From: Alviniconcha marisindica
Lineage: Eukaryota; Mollusca; Gastropoda; Provannidae
Assembly: GCA_018857735.1 (NCBI GenBank)
Contig: JABMCL010001079.1
Span: 67,001-131,000 of the forward strand
DNA: 64,000 bases
Reading direction: 5' to 3'
Positions within the stretch are counted from its first letter, which is position 1, and every line of letters starts with the position of its first letter. The notes under the pieces are model-generated. The model saw only the letters and a program-made list of their open reading frames with translations, was not told where the DNA came from and did no database searches. Positions 1 to 13,100 of this stretch are shown in pieces. The position numbers and the translations under genes are program-made.

Positions 1-155
1 ACACCAAACACAACAACAACAACCACTAAAAAAAGCATAAATACAACAAAGCTGATGTCAGTGACCTCAACAGCAAAATTTTGGCTCAGTGTACGTATGC
101 ATTTCATTTAAGTGCAAACCACCCACTGCAATGCAATCCGATGAAAGTGACTGAC

Positions 156-1306
156 CTTGTATAGAGACCAGCACTTGTAAGAGGTTGGACTTTTGGGTCC
201 ACACTTCCATTCCCTGGAAACAGAGGAGAAATACACACAGGTAAGTACATTTCTTCCTTCCCCCCTCCCCCACAAGGCCTGAGGGTCAAGCTAAAGGGTT
301 TGTTCTGCCCACAACCCAAAGATCTTGCATCTCTGAGAGCCATTTTCAATTGTAGTCAAATACATACTCCTAACCCATACAGGTATTAGAATTCAGCTCT
401 GCTTCTTCACACAAGGGAGTAAACTCTCCTGTTTCCACTTACTTTAATCATGCATCTCAAACAGCAGTGGGGGGAGATGCTCTTGCAAGTAAAAGTGTTG
501 TGTTTTGCAAGATTAAAAATGATCACCACCCCCCCATTCAGATGAACAAAATCAGCCCAAATTCAACAATAACAGAAATTTTATCAGCAACATTCATTTT
601 TTATATATTTCAATCTTCTCTCCACTTAGCTGGGACCATTTACATCAGTCAGACGTATCTATGCCTTGAGTGGAGAAAAACTGCAATGTACTGCTTGCTC
701 CCTGGGATCTCATCAACCGTTCTTTCACTCAAAGCCTGTAAACATCTTCACTTCATTGCCATCATGAAAAGTGTAAACCTCTTTACCTTCCCTGACCAAG
801 TACCCAGCAGGCTGACGCAGACCTTGCCATCGGCATACAGGTTAGGGTTCAGTCGGTCGGAGCAGAAGGACAGGTAGTGGAATAGTGGCGGGTTGGTGGG
901 GTAGTCGTGGGGCAGCATGATGTCAAAGACAAACATCCCATCTTCGTAGGGCGTGTTGGACGGGCCGTCAATGAGCACTGAGAACAGGTCCTGACAACAC
1001 AGCACCACAGGGCTGTCAGCAGAAGCCTACCATGCTGGAGTCCTCATCAGCCCCCTTTCTCCCTTCCCTTTTTCAAAGATGCACACGAGTGCTGTGCACA
1101 GAACTATAGCTATAAATCAGAAATCTGTCACCCTTCAATTTGAATCTTTTTGTTTGTTGCTACTCCCCCACCCCAAGCAAAGCAAAGCATAGAGATATAT
1201 ATATATATATATATGGAGAGAGAGAGATGTAAAAAATCTGTAGTGGTTAAACAAGGGGGTGAGACATTACCTTCAGTTTCTTAACAACAATGGAGAGGAG
1301 CAAATC

Positions 1307-1372
<66 letters not shown>

Positions 1373-2368
1373 CTTCAGTATTTCTGGGCATTGTTTGAAC
1401 ATCATAAAAACAGAAGAAATTACACACAATTCCAGGATCTCTCTGAGCAAAAATCTACCACTTTTTGAGGTTCAGGGAAGACCAAAGCAAGCTGGACTGT
1501 GTTCTTGGAAACTTATGTCCAACCAAATACACTGTAAATAATAAGTTAATAAAGGGAAGACCAAAGCAAGCTGGACTGTGTTCTTGAAAACTTATGTTCG
1601 ACCAAATACACTGTAAATAATAAGTTAATTAAGGGAAGACCAAAGCAAGCTGGACGTGTTCTTGGAAACTTATGTTTACCAAATACACTGTAAATAATAA
1701 GTTAATTAAGGGAAGACCAAAGCAAGCTGGACAGTGTTCTTGGAAACTGATGTTTTACCAAATACACTGTAAATAATAAGTTAATTAAGGGAAGACCAAA
1801 GCAAGCTGGACTGTGTTCTTGGAAACTTATGTTCACCAAATACACTGTAAATAATAAGTTAATTAAGGGAAGACCAAAGCAAGCTGGACTGTGTTCTTGG
1901 AAACTTATGTTCTACCAAATACCTGCAAATAACAAGTTAATTAAGGGAAGACCGAAGCAAGCTGGACTGTGTTCTTGGAAACTTATGTTCTACCAAATAC
2001 ACTGTAAATAATAATTAAACATACAAACCTTAAGTTGTTCTGAGACAATTTAGCATACATCATAACAGGTGTAGCAAACCAAACAACCCCCCCTCCCCCA
2101 CCTCCACCCAAAATGGTTCAATTTTGCTGCAATTCACAGGCAGATGCTTACCATTCTGTCATCAAAACCCTTGACAATAATTCCATCTGGCAAGCTTGAC
2201 CTCAACAGTTTGACCTGAAACAAGAAAGAATATTGATTTGGGTTTTTTTAAGACAAAAGCCCATCGATCAGAGTGAGGTTCAGACCAAGATCACCATCCA
2301 CTGGAATCAACTGAACTGATGAAGTTGAAATGTTTCTAGGTATAACAGCTTTTCCCCCGTTCTTCATT

Positions 2369-2420
<52 letters not shown>

Positions 2421-2911
2421 GCACCAGTGCTTCACTACTGTCACTGGGAATGTTTCACATGAAAAATCTAGATCATCTCTCTCAAGGAAAGCCAGTTGGC
2501 ACAGTGCAGCTGTCCAACCCACTGACCACTTCCTAACGACAGTGGGGAAAAGACTACAGCATGCAGCATGGTGTCAGGGCACCTACTCCATCCTTTTTAT
2601 TCAAAACATAATGCCATGTTTTCGGTTTCTAAGAGAAAAACCCAAACTGGGCTGACTGTTTTGTTGCACCTGTGATGTGGCTGACTGGCCAGCGGATTTG
2701 TTAGGGTAAAGAAAGAAGCTGTGCTAAGCAGCACTGTGGTTCCTGAAGTGTAAAGCAGCGAGACTTGCTAAAGACAGAAAGTGAAAGAACTGTTTTCATC
2801 ACATACACACCTCCCGTCTGATTGCTGCATTAAACGCTTTGGGGTTGGAGGGGTGGCAAGTCTTGGCAATGTAGCTGTGGCATTCAGGCGCTCTGTCGCA
2901 CATAAAGAAGC
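156..2911 (-). CDS. UBE2O: UBE2O exons 15-18: UBC catalytic domain (incomplete)
   Basis: Exon 15 contains [20 protein letters not shown], exon 16 [19 protein letters not shown], exon 17 [19 protein letters not shown] through RLNPNLY to [12 protein letters not shown], and exon 18 [16 protein letters not shown]. The Cys in GKVCVSLL (about residue 1224) is the predicted thioester-forming cysteine. As in other UBE2O proteins, the canonical E2 HPN motif is LNPN, so the key Asn is kept and the His is not. Exon 18 ends in phase 1 at 156. The rest of the UBC fold and the C-terminal tail are outside the window. Confidence 0.94.
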
Positions 2912-5900
2912 CTGCAGAAAAAAACAGAAACCACGCATTACATCATACACACATTCTCCTGGCTGTAACACAACATCTAACCCAGCCCCTCATTTTTCAT
3001 CCAGACCAGTAAGAAAATGACAAGCCCAAGCTAAGCTGTTCTCCATTAACATTCACTCATTCTTCCTGCACTGTCGTAAATTCTGAAGCACACCGGCAAG
3101 ACTGTGCTGCAGTTCCCATCACTGGAGCACTGGGCTGGAGCCAACTTAAGGGCTGACAACAAAGAAGGCACATCTTCTGAAATAGGTGGCACACATCAAC
3201 TCTATCGTATTTCCTAACACTAACAGCCTTGAGCAAACAAGCCTTTGCAAGCGAGCAAGAGGTTTCCATCAGGCAGCAGCTCTGAAGAGGAGTAAGTGCT
3301 ATACAAAACAGTCCTTTGTAAACTCCCACTGCCAAGAATAAGAGCAGTTCTTTTTTACTCTGGTGCCTCCAAAGGTCAGGCCTGTCAACATGCCTCGGAT
3401 AATGTGCTCACAGAAAGCTTCCTTTTGTACCTAGTGCACCGAGTAAACACAGCTGAGCTGAATGCTGACCTATCTTGGAATGCTTCCCTCTACAGAAGCC
3501 CCACAACCCCACTACCCTTTGACTGTACACCTGATTTACAATATGAAACAGCTTTTTGGCCTACTGAAATTGACTGCCTACCTCGCAAACTGCATTCAAT
3601 ACTGGACTGAGTATGCACTGCACCCTTCAGTTGGGTCAGTCTGGGACTGACAATGCCAATGAAGTTCAACTTACAAGAAGAGCTCATTTTTCAAATGACA
3701 CACTATCTGTCACAGCAACTACATACAAAAGTAGATCACCTTCTACAATACGACACCAGCCAAAACAAAAACAAAAAACAGAACAACGCTTCAGTAACAT
3801 GAAAATTAAACAGAGACCTTTTGACTCCCTCTTAAACATGCTACGACTAATCTGAATATTTACAAGCCTGGTCACCGATTTCTCTGAGCGCCCGCTGACA
3901 GCAGTCATCCACCTACATCTCTGCCGCTTCAAACAATCCTGGTAACAGAATGGTGCTGTCAACACCCTTACAACAGTCCCTGCTGGCTATACCTACCTGT
4001 GGGCAGAACCACCCCTGGAGGGTCCACAATGTCCCCCTCCTCCTCCTCCTTGCTGTTGAGCTGGTTGCTGCCAGGGCTGCAGCTGGAGGGTGTGTCGCAA
4101 GCTTCCTGATTGTCAGCCCTCATGTCCACGTCGGTGTCTGGGGGCAGACCTCCGTCCACGTCACCTTCCTTCCCTGCCCCACTGGCAGGGCAGGGCAGGG
4201 GCTTGGGCGACTCACAACCATTCTGGTTCTCTTTGTTCTGCTCCGACTTCACCTCCTCTGGCGCATCTCCCACCTTGTTGGCTGACGATGCCGAGTTCCT
4301 GCGACTACCTTTCATGGCTTCGTAGATCTTGTCCAGATTTTCCTGAATAGAGGCCAGCGTTTCCTGCACGATCTCACACAGCTGCACTACCTTGGCAACG
4401 TGGGCCGCATCGCCATCCACAGCCGAGGACTCCTCGCATTTCTCAAGAGTCTGGTCTGCATCAACACACGTTTCATCTCCAGATGCTTTGCCCTCCTTCT
4501 CCACAAGCTTATGGCCTTCACTAGGTGGAGAAGCGGCCGCCGCTGTGTCCGTGTTTTCGTCCACATTGGCAGCTGCCAGCCTGGAGGATATATCCCTTTC
4601 TACATCCTGTGTGCTGAGGGGTACACCGTTGCTCACCACACAAGCTTTGCTGGGGCTGCACAGGCTGTCCACAGAAGACCCTAACTCCACATCCACAGAT
4701 GTGCCAACATCCTCCGTCTTGATTCTCTTGCTAGGGCTGCTGGCAGTGGCAGTGGCAGCAACGGAGTCCAGTCTCATCTCATCCACCCGGGAGCCGTCAA
4801 GGTCGATGGTGGAGGTGGCCACCTCCATCTTCTGCAGGTCGCCCCTGCTCTTGTCCAGCAGCCCCTTGTTGCTGCTCTCAAAGATGTGCTCCAGGTGCTG
4901 CTTTATCTTGTTGGTCCTTTCTTTCTTCATGTCGTACTTGATGGAGGCCACCAGGTTCAGGACCTCTGGGGCGCTGAAATATGCCGTCTTGAGGGTCTTG
5001 TCCAGCTTGCGGCAGGAGCGGTACATCTTGAGCACTCTCTTAAGGCAGCTGATCATGGTGGTGTCCATGGTGGTCGAGTTGTGTGCTGCATCTGGTGAGA
5101 GGGTCAGGGCCACGTAGAAATCGTTCATCACACCAAAAAAGTTCTGAATTCTAGACATTAAGCTTTCAATCTCACTCCGCCGCTTCTCGTTCATGCCCTT
5201 CAATGAGTCCCATTCCTCCTCCTCACTGAAAAAGAGGAACACAGAAACGCATCAACTAATCGCATACCTCACATCTTTCATAATTACTGCATCTGCTGGA
5301 TGTCCATTAAGATACCTGCATGTGAAGACAGCAAAACTAGGATGAGGAAGCAACAACCCAAGGAAAACATAGGCACCAGACAGAAATGATTATCCCTTCT
5401 TAACGCAAGATGACAACAATCAACCCTGAGATAATTCTGAGCTGTGAATTTTTCCACTGAACGATTTCCAAGATGAGATTGTTTCAAGGGGACTCAACAA
5501 CCTGCACTCACATTTCCTAAAACGGTTTCTCACCTCTGTGTTCCTTCGCCACCAGCATCCACTTTCCACCCTTCCTCCTCTTCTTCCGTCTCCCAGCTGG
5601 CATCACTTTCAGATTCCTCCTCACTAGACGACGACTCCTCTGACTCCCAAGAAGAGTTGCTGTAGTCACTCATCTGCACAGGTAACATGCACCTTAGGTG
5701 TTAAACCTTAAAGATACCACCAGCCCAATTTAGGTGCTAAATCTTAAAGATACCCTCAACCCAGTTTAGGTTCTAAACCCTAAGACACCCTCAACCCAGT
5801 TTAGGTGTTAAACCGTAAAGATACCCTCAACCCAGTTTAGGTGCTAAACCTTAAAGATACCCTCAACCCATTTGTAGTGCTAAATCATTTAAAAAAATTC

Positions 5901-6957
5901 AGAGATACCCTCAACCCAGTCCAGATGCTAACTCATAAAGATACTCTCAACCGAGTTTCGGTGCTGACCCTCTGAGATACCCTCAAACAAGTTGCAGTGC
6001 TCAAACCTTAAGACTTATTTTGTATAGATATACTCAACCCACTTTAGGTGCTAAAACCGTAACGATACTGTCACTCCAGTTTAGGCACTAAACCCAAAAA
6101 ATACCCTCAATCCAGTTCCGGCGCTAAACCGTCAAAGGTTAATGCCTTGAAACTTTTCACAGATATTTGCCAGGGCAGCGTTTTTCAACGGCTGTGAGCT
6201 GAATAAATGGAGCACTGTTGTAGCACACAGGGTCTCTGGGTTTCATCCACAAGGGAAAGACACCTACAGCACAACCATGGCAGCACAAAAACCTCACTTA
6301 CATCCCAAACAATATAGAGATCCTGGGGGTAGCAAGAGGTAAAGGAGCCATCACTCCAGTGCACAAGGATGGTCCCCGTGGGATCGGTGCGTATCACTTG
6401 ACCCACTGCCTGCAGCGTCTGCTGGGTGTCCTGAAAACAAAACTGAACCTGTTATTCTGGGTTTTTTTTTTTTACCACAACAGTGCCTGAGTAGGAGAAA
6501 TTGTACTGTTTCACCTACAGTACTAGTCATCACAGGTGTTCTATATGCAAATGTCACGCAACTAGTAGAATCTATTCAGATTGCAGCGTTGTGGAGACAT
6601 ACACCCACACACGTATACACACAATGTTCTGCATTACACAAAACTGTTTACAATGCAATAAATCAACAGCATATCTACTTTCATGCCAAAATGGAGTGAA
6701 AACAGTTGGTCCCAAAACATACGCTGCCACTGTTTTCCACTTTCCTTTCTTATTCCAAGACAAAAAATAAAAACAGCCACTCATATTACATGATTTCTTT
6801 TCTTTTCTTTTCTACCTGCACAAATCAGTTGTGTTTACACAGCTTCATTCAGTTCCAGATAAAATCAAAATTGACATTGGCTGCAGTGGAGTCACCAGGA
6901 CATTCTATATACAAGCACTACGAAGCAAACCATTCTCTCCCTCTCTCACATGCACAC

Positions 6958-7052
<95 letters not shown>

Positions 7053-10000
7053 GCAGAATGATCAAAATGGCAAAGAGTAACTAAAAAATCACATTTAAAG
7101 AAAAGACAAAAAAAGAGAATATACATACTTCAAAACCAGCCACTCGGATAACACTGTGACCAGGACGGAACTTGTAGTCTGGATGATCATGAATGTCATA
7201 CACACTCACTTCAGACTCCTTGATCACATCTGTAGGACTGCACACAGCAAATACCACACTTGTACACACTAACTAAAAAAATCATTAGAAGACCAAAAAA
7301 AACACATCTAAAATAAGCTTTTAAAACTAGTCACCTTTGGTCTAATTTTGGGGGGGTAATTTTATTCATCAATTAAATTTTGGAAACAAAAAATATTCCA
7401 TCCTAATAGCTCCTTGATCTCTTCATTAATGATTGGGATGCCTGTTGGATACAGTGATATGATTTTAAGTACCTTTTATTATTCTTCACATTTACTGATA
7501 AATACCATGATGTGTACATTTGTGAATAAGGCTCAAGTGAGTGAGTAAGTGTGTGCATGTGAGTGCATGTATGTTTCTTTTTACTAAAATTAGGCATGTA
7601 ACAGCATTGGTGTAAATGAGGCAGGCAACATTGTGAGTGAAACTGTCTATGTATTCTCTTTTTATTCCCTTATTTTATTAAGTATCTGACAACCACATTT
7701 CCATCTAAGGATGAATAAAGTATTGTTGTAGTGTAGTCTATTGCACTGTACTGTATGCATGTATGTGCGTGTAAATCTGCTACGTATAATATTCACCATC
7801 TCACGTGAATCAGCAATGTAATGAACACATTCCTAAATGAAAGAAGCTGAAACAGGGGCTTTATTTGTCAATCACATTGCCCACAGGGTCATGTGTGCAA
7901 AACATAAGAGGTTACAGTCATGACTGCGAGACTGATGCCATGCTGGCAGCGGCAGGGCTGACAGATCATCCACCCATTTAAACTACAGACACAACAGGAT
8001 ACACTTACGCATTTGTTTGCCCCAGTTCGTAGGGTTTGAGCCACCTGACCTGACACGTTCGCTCAAAGTGATTGCAGCTTGTGACAACTCCATATTCGCT
8101 GCTTGTGTCAGCCGCTGAAATACATTGGCAGTACTGCTTTACCACAATGATGACAACTGACATGATACACACCAAGTTTATTATACTAAATCCAGTGCAG
8201 ACATAAACAACAACTCAAGCACAAAAGAACCTGAATAGGTGCAGTCAATGAGTCATTAGAATAATTAGAATACAAGTCTGCTGAACTTGCAAAAGTGCAT
8301 AAATAATATCTTCAGTGAGCATCTAACAAATTCTATTCCTCAGTTCCATAATCCTTTACCTCTGCTTGTTGCCTCCCCTAATCTGAACATGTAAAGACAG
8401 AGTAAATGCATGGTCCTTGGTAAACAGGTCTTCCCTACCACTGTGATTATAAACACATAAACTGATAAAGACTGAGTAAATGTGAGGTCCTTGCTAAACA
8501 GATATTCCCTATCACTGTGATTATAACAGGATGACATTAAAGCATTGTATCTGCTGGGTAGAGCTGATGTAGCCACACAAAAGGAAGAATATCAACATTT
8601 CATTTAAGGAATTAATGAAATGTAAAACAAAAGAGACAATTTTCTTTTTTTTAAAGCAGCAGAATGTTCCCCCCCCCCCCCCCCCCCCCCCCAAAAAAAA
8701 AGAGAAAAAGAGAAAGAAGAAAATAAAGGAAAGCCGGGGCTATGACACAACCTACCTGCAGCATCTATGACAAAACTGCCTGGGAAAAACTCCAGTTCGT
8801 CCATGTGATGAACAGGGAACAAATCCACAGAGGGAATCTTCTCCTCCACAGAACCATCCTGACAACCACGTTAAAAAAATTAGGACAGTACAGGTATAAC
8901 ACAACACAGTTTAGGAGGCAACAACTCAATAATTGTTACACTGCCCAGGTGAACCTGAATATATTTAAAGCCTCTGTTTTTCCCCATCAAAGATGGTGGG
9001 CACATGGTCCTGTGCTGTTCTGATGTCCCCCACACACACACACAAAAAAGCAATTTTTCCGAACTTTTCACTCACTATAATAATCATAATAATAACAGAT
9101 TATTTATGGTGCACCACCTTGATGGAGTCCAGAGCACTTACAAAGGCACAAGGATACGCTCATTTCACCTCTCTCTCTCACACACACATGCACACACACA
9201 CTACAAATACATGCATTACAAGACAATAAGATTATTCTGGCAAATGATGTCTAAAATTCTGTACCCAATGATGAAACCTAGGAATCTGAAAATGCCCACA
9301 ATAAGACTCCCATTTTTCACATCATGCACAGCAGTTCATCCTTCACTGGCATGATTATACTCCACTGTCCATTCAAAACAATTTTGTTGTGGAAGACACT
9401 GAGACATTTTGGAGGCCAGCCAGGTTCCTTGATGTGCACCGTGCTCCATAACTGACCTGCCACATGACGGTGACTAGGCTGAAGGTGTAGCAGACCTCCG
9501 TTGCCACACGGCTGCCTGGTGTCACTTTGATCTCTGCCACCGGCCGCGCTCGCTTGGCATGGCGGCTGGCATTCCTCAGAGACTTGATGGACATGCCCAC
9601 CCCTTTGTCCCGCTTCCGTCTCTTGGCTCCTGAGGCCGATGATGACACAGATCCATCATCTGAACCCGAGTCATCCCCTTTTCCCTCATCAACATCTTCG
9701 TACTCATCATCAGCATCTGTGCCAGCCTCTGGGTCCCCAGCCCCTTTGTCTACCGGAGTCTGACTGGAAGCTGTCACTGTTTCCTGGCCAACAACAGCAC
9801 TTGCTGCTACAGCAGTCAAAGCCTCTGTCATGGTGACGCTGCTGGCAGAGATAGAGGAAGCCACAGTGGTGGTGGCCGTCGAATTGCTGGAGGAGGCAGA
9901 GGCACTCGACACCCCGCCTTTTCTGCTACCCTGAAATGAGCAGCAAATTGCAAGTCTACTGCAGTGTCCTGCAAGCAGCCACTAAAAACAATGCAGACAG

Positions 10001-10094
10001 ATGAAGTTAAAAATGCCACATTAAAAAGTGTACCAGAAATAATAATAATGGGCATTTCTATGGCGCATGATCCCTAGCAAGATCTTGGGCACAA

Positions 10095-10132
<38 letters not shown>

Positions 10133-13100
10133 CAAAGGAAGTACCCTTCATCAAGTGACTCAGCAGCAAGCTTGGGCAGATGCAAAGCCCTGCACAACGC
10201 AAACCTTCAAGAACCCTTTTACCACTCGGGTCTCAAGCACCAGCATCAGCGATAAGCATTCACTCAAGGACCTGCTGGAGGTCAGGCTATATATATAACC
10301 TATACACGTCAAAACGATTATCACCTGCACCTTGGGTTTGGCAAATACACATTATGCATGCATACATAATATTAGCTAAGGATGCCATCCAAACATACTG
10401 TACAAATCAACCTGTATGTACAAGAAATACAATACACATATAGTTTAACATCCAAGGTGCTAGACACGGAACCACCACTTTGATCCAAACCAGTGGGAAT
10501 AGGAAGGTGAAGAGCCACTGACCCTGCGGCGAGGTTTGTTGCTCTCATCAAAGCGCTGGTGGTACAGGTCTTCTGTTCTGTGAGTGACCTCCACCAGGCG
10601 CTGTGCAGAGGCATGCTGAACAGCATAGGGTGCGCAGCGATGTTTGGGCAGCTGCGTTTCAAGTACATCCTCCTCTCGAATGCTATAGTACATCTTGTCT
10701 CCCAACTTGACCGTGCAGTGCTCAAACCAATCCACAAGCTGTAGCCTGCAGCAAGACAAGTGATTCTTGACATTTAATGCCGTCATCCACAAAGGTTATA
10801 TTACAGCAAAAGTTACCAAATTACAAGAAGAAAAAATCTGTCTCAGCACTACAACCAACAGTAAACACAACTAAGTCAAACTGATAAATAAAATAAATTA
10901 AAAAATCCTTCTTTTTTTTTTGACTGATCAAAAAATGTGAGTCAGGCTTGTCAGGATGTATTCAAGAGTGAATGTGCTTAAAAAGTACAAGATCAAAACA
11001 AAATTTGTCAAATCACAAATGAAAGTTGGCAGCACATGCCACACACACACACACACACACACACATCTACACAGTCAACAGAACGCACACATACACAGTC
11101 AGTATCACCTCTGTCTTCCTCATCTTCATTTGCCTACACTCTCTTGACATGCTGCATAACTACTGTTATGATATATACAAAAACATGTTCTGAAGCCCAC
11201 TATATTCTGTGGGCTCCCCACACAGGAACCTTTACAAATCTCTTTTGCGGATGAGTAGTGTGACCTAGCTCATTCAGTGGGCATACACAGAAAACTGCAT
11301 AAGTTACACCTAACCTAGGTAAAATGAGGAGGATCTGGAACCAATACAGTTAAATGGACCTGGAAGGCAAAAAGCAGTCCAGCAGAAATTCCTGGCAGTA
11401 GGCAAAGCATGCAAAACTATATTCTGATCTACTCCAGGCATAAAAGAGAGTAGCAACTACCATTCCTATGTGTGATTTTTTTTGGAGGAGGAGATGAAAT
11501 GTGTATGAGACCATGTTCAATTCCCCTGCACACTCCATCTTCAAAGGTTGACCTAGTGTGTGCTGTGTCCAAACGATGGAGCAGCTGCCATTGCTTGGGA
11601 CTTAAAATGAGCACACAGATGTTAATGCATTGGATTGCGTATGGAGGCTGTACAAACATTGTAGGAGGGTCTCCACTTATTGTTTATACACTCAACTGAG
11701 CTACATTACATTGACATCCCTGCCCTCAACCTTACCTTTCTATGTCGGGTCCTTTCACTTCTCGGGGTGGGGGAGACAGCTTGTTCCCAGAGGAGATGCT
11801 GGCTTTGGAGTAGCCACGGCATATCCAGTACACAAAGATGCTGCGGATCTGAACCTGAACAAAGTGTGCTTTTATTAATACTACTACTATTAATAGTATA
11901 TAATTATGATCTGGACCAAAAGAATGTGTGCTTTTATTAATAATATATAATAATGATCTGAACCCATACAAAGTGTGCTTTTATTAATAATCACATATAA
12001 TAATATATTCTTTTATGTGCTACTTACATAGCCCATTACAAAACGGTCGAAACAAACCTGTATGAGTGCATCATGTGCATCTAGAATACTTGAAGTTAGA
12101 GCCACTATATCTTACTCTGATACAATACAGAACTTCTGGAGGCGGGTGTGGGGGGGGGGGGGGGGGGGGGGGAATTAAAAAGACACAAACCTTTTCAACC
12201 ACGGCGTACAAGGTGCAATTTCGTTTAGTTTCCACATTCTTCGGGTTGTACATCAAGCTGGTGCTGAGCCATTTTGCATTGCACAAATTACCCAGAAGTC
12301 CTTTTAGCTGTTGACCAGGGTACCAATACTCCTCATTGTATGTTGCAGTCTGAAAACAAAACAAAAAGCCACATGTATCCTGCCTTCATTGAAGATTCAA
12401 CTACATCTAAATTTCCAGCTGGGTAGTCAGCCCCTTTAAAAAAAATAAAAAAAAGAACATTATGTGAGTCTGCATTTCATAGCAAAGCTTTGACTATGCC
12501 ATTCTGATTTACCCACATAATTTCAACAAACCAAAACCACCAAATCTCTTCAACACATGATAGCAGCATCTGCTGAAGCAATACATATTTAAAGGACTTG
12601 TTACCTGATACTTAATGGCCAGTCAACTGTTTATGTTATACAGCATAACCCCCATAGCCTCTGCTGAAGCAATTCATATTCAAAGGACTTGTTACCTGAT
12701 ACTTAATGGCCAGTCAACTGTTTATGTTAAACAGCATAACCCCAGTGTTCCCATCCCCCTGATGAGCAACCACCCATCTTTTACACTTGCCTTTTGCAAC
12801 AGACCCATCTCACAATAAATATCTACAATACAAGCAGCACTGTCGGACTTTGTAACAGACCCTTCCTGCAGCAAGTTCTGCTGCACAGGAAAAGCGCAAC
12901 ATAAGCTGCACTGTTGAACTTTGTACCAGCGCCAACAGACCATTACTGCAGCAAGTTCTGCTATACAGGGAAGGCGCAACGCAACAAGCTGTTGAACTTT
13001 GTACCAGCACTAACAGACCCTCCCTTCAGCATGTTCTGCTGTACAGGAAAAGTGCAACACAACAAGCTGCATGAAGTGACATAGTACATGGTTGTATGGT

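Noticed and set aside
467..877. 136-residue plus-strand frame
   Set aside because: It is antisense to the UBE2O catalytic exon 17 and adjacent intron, with no protein similarity.
4392..5117. 241-residue plus-strand open frame
   Set aside because: It is the antisense shadow of the UBE2O exon 14 low-complexity coding region.
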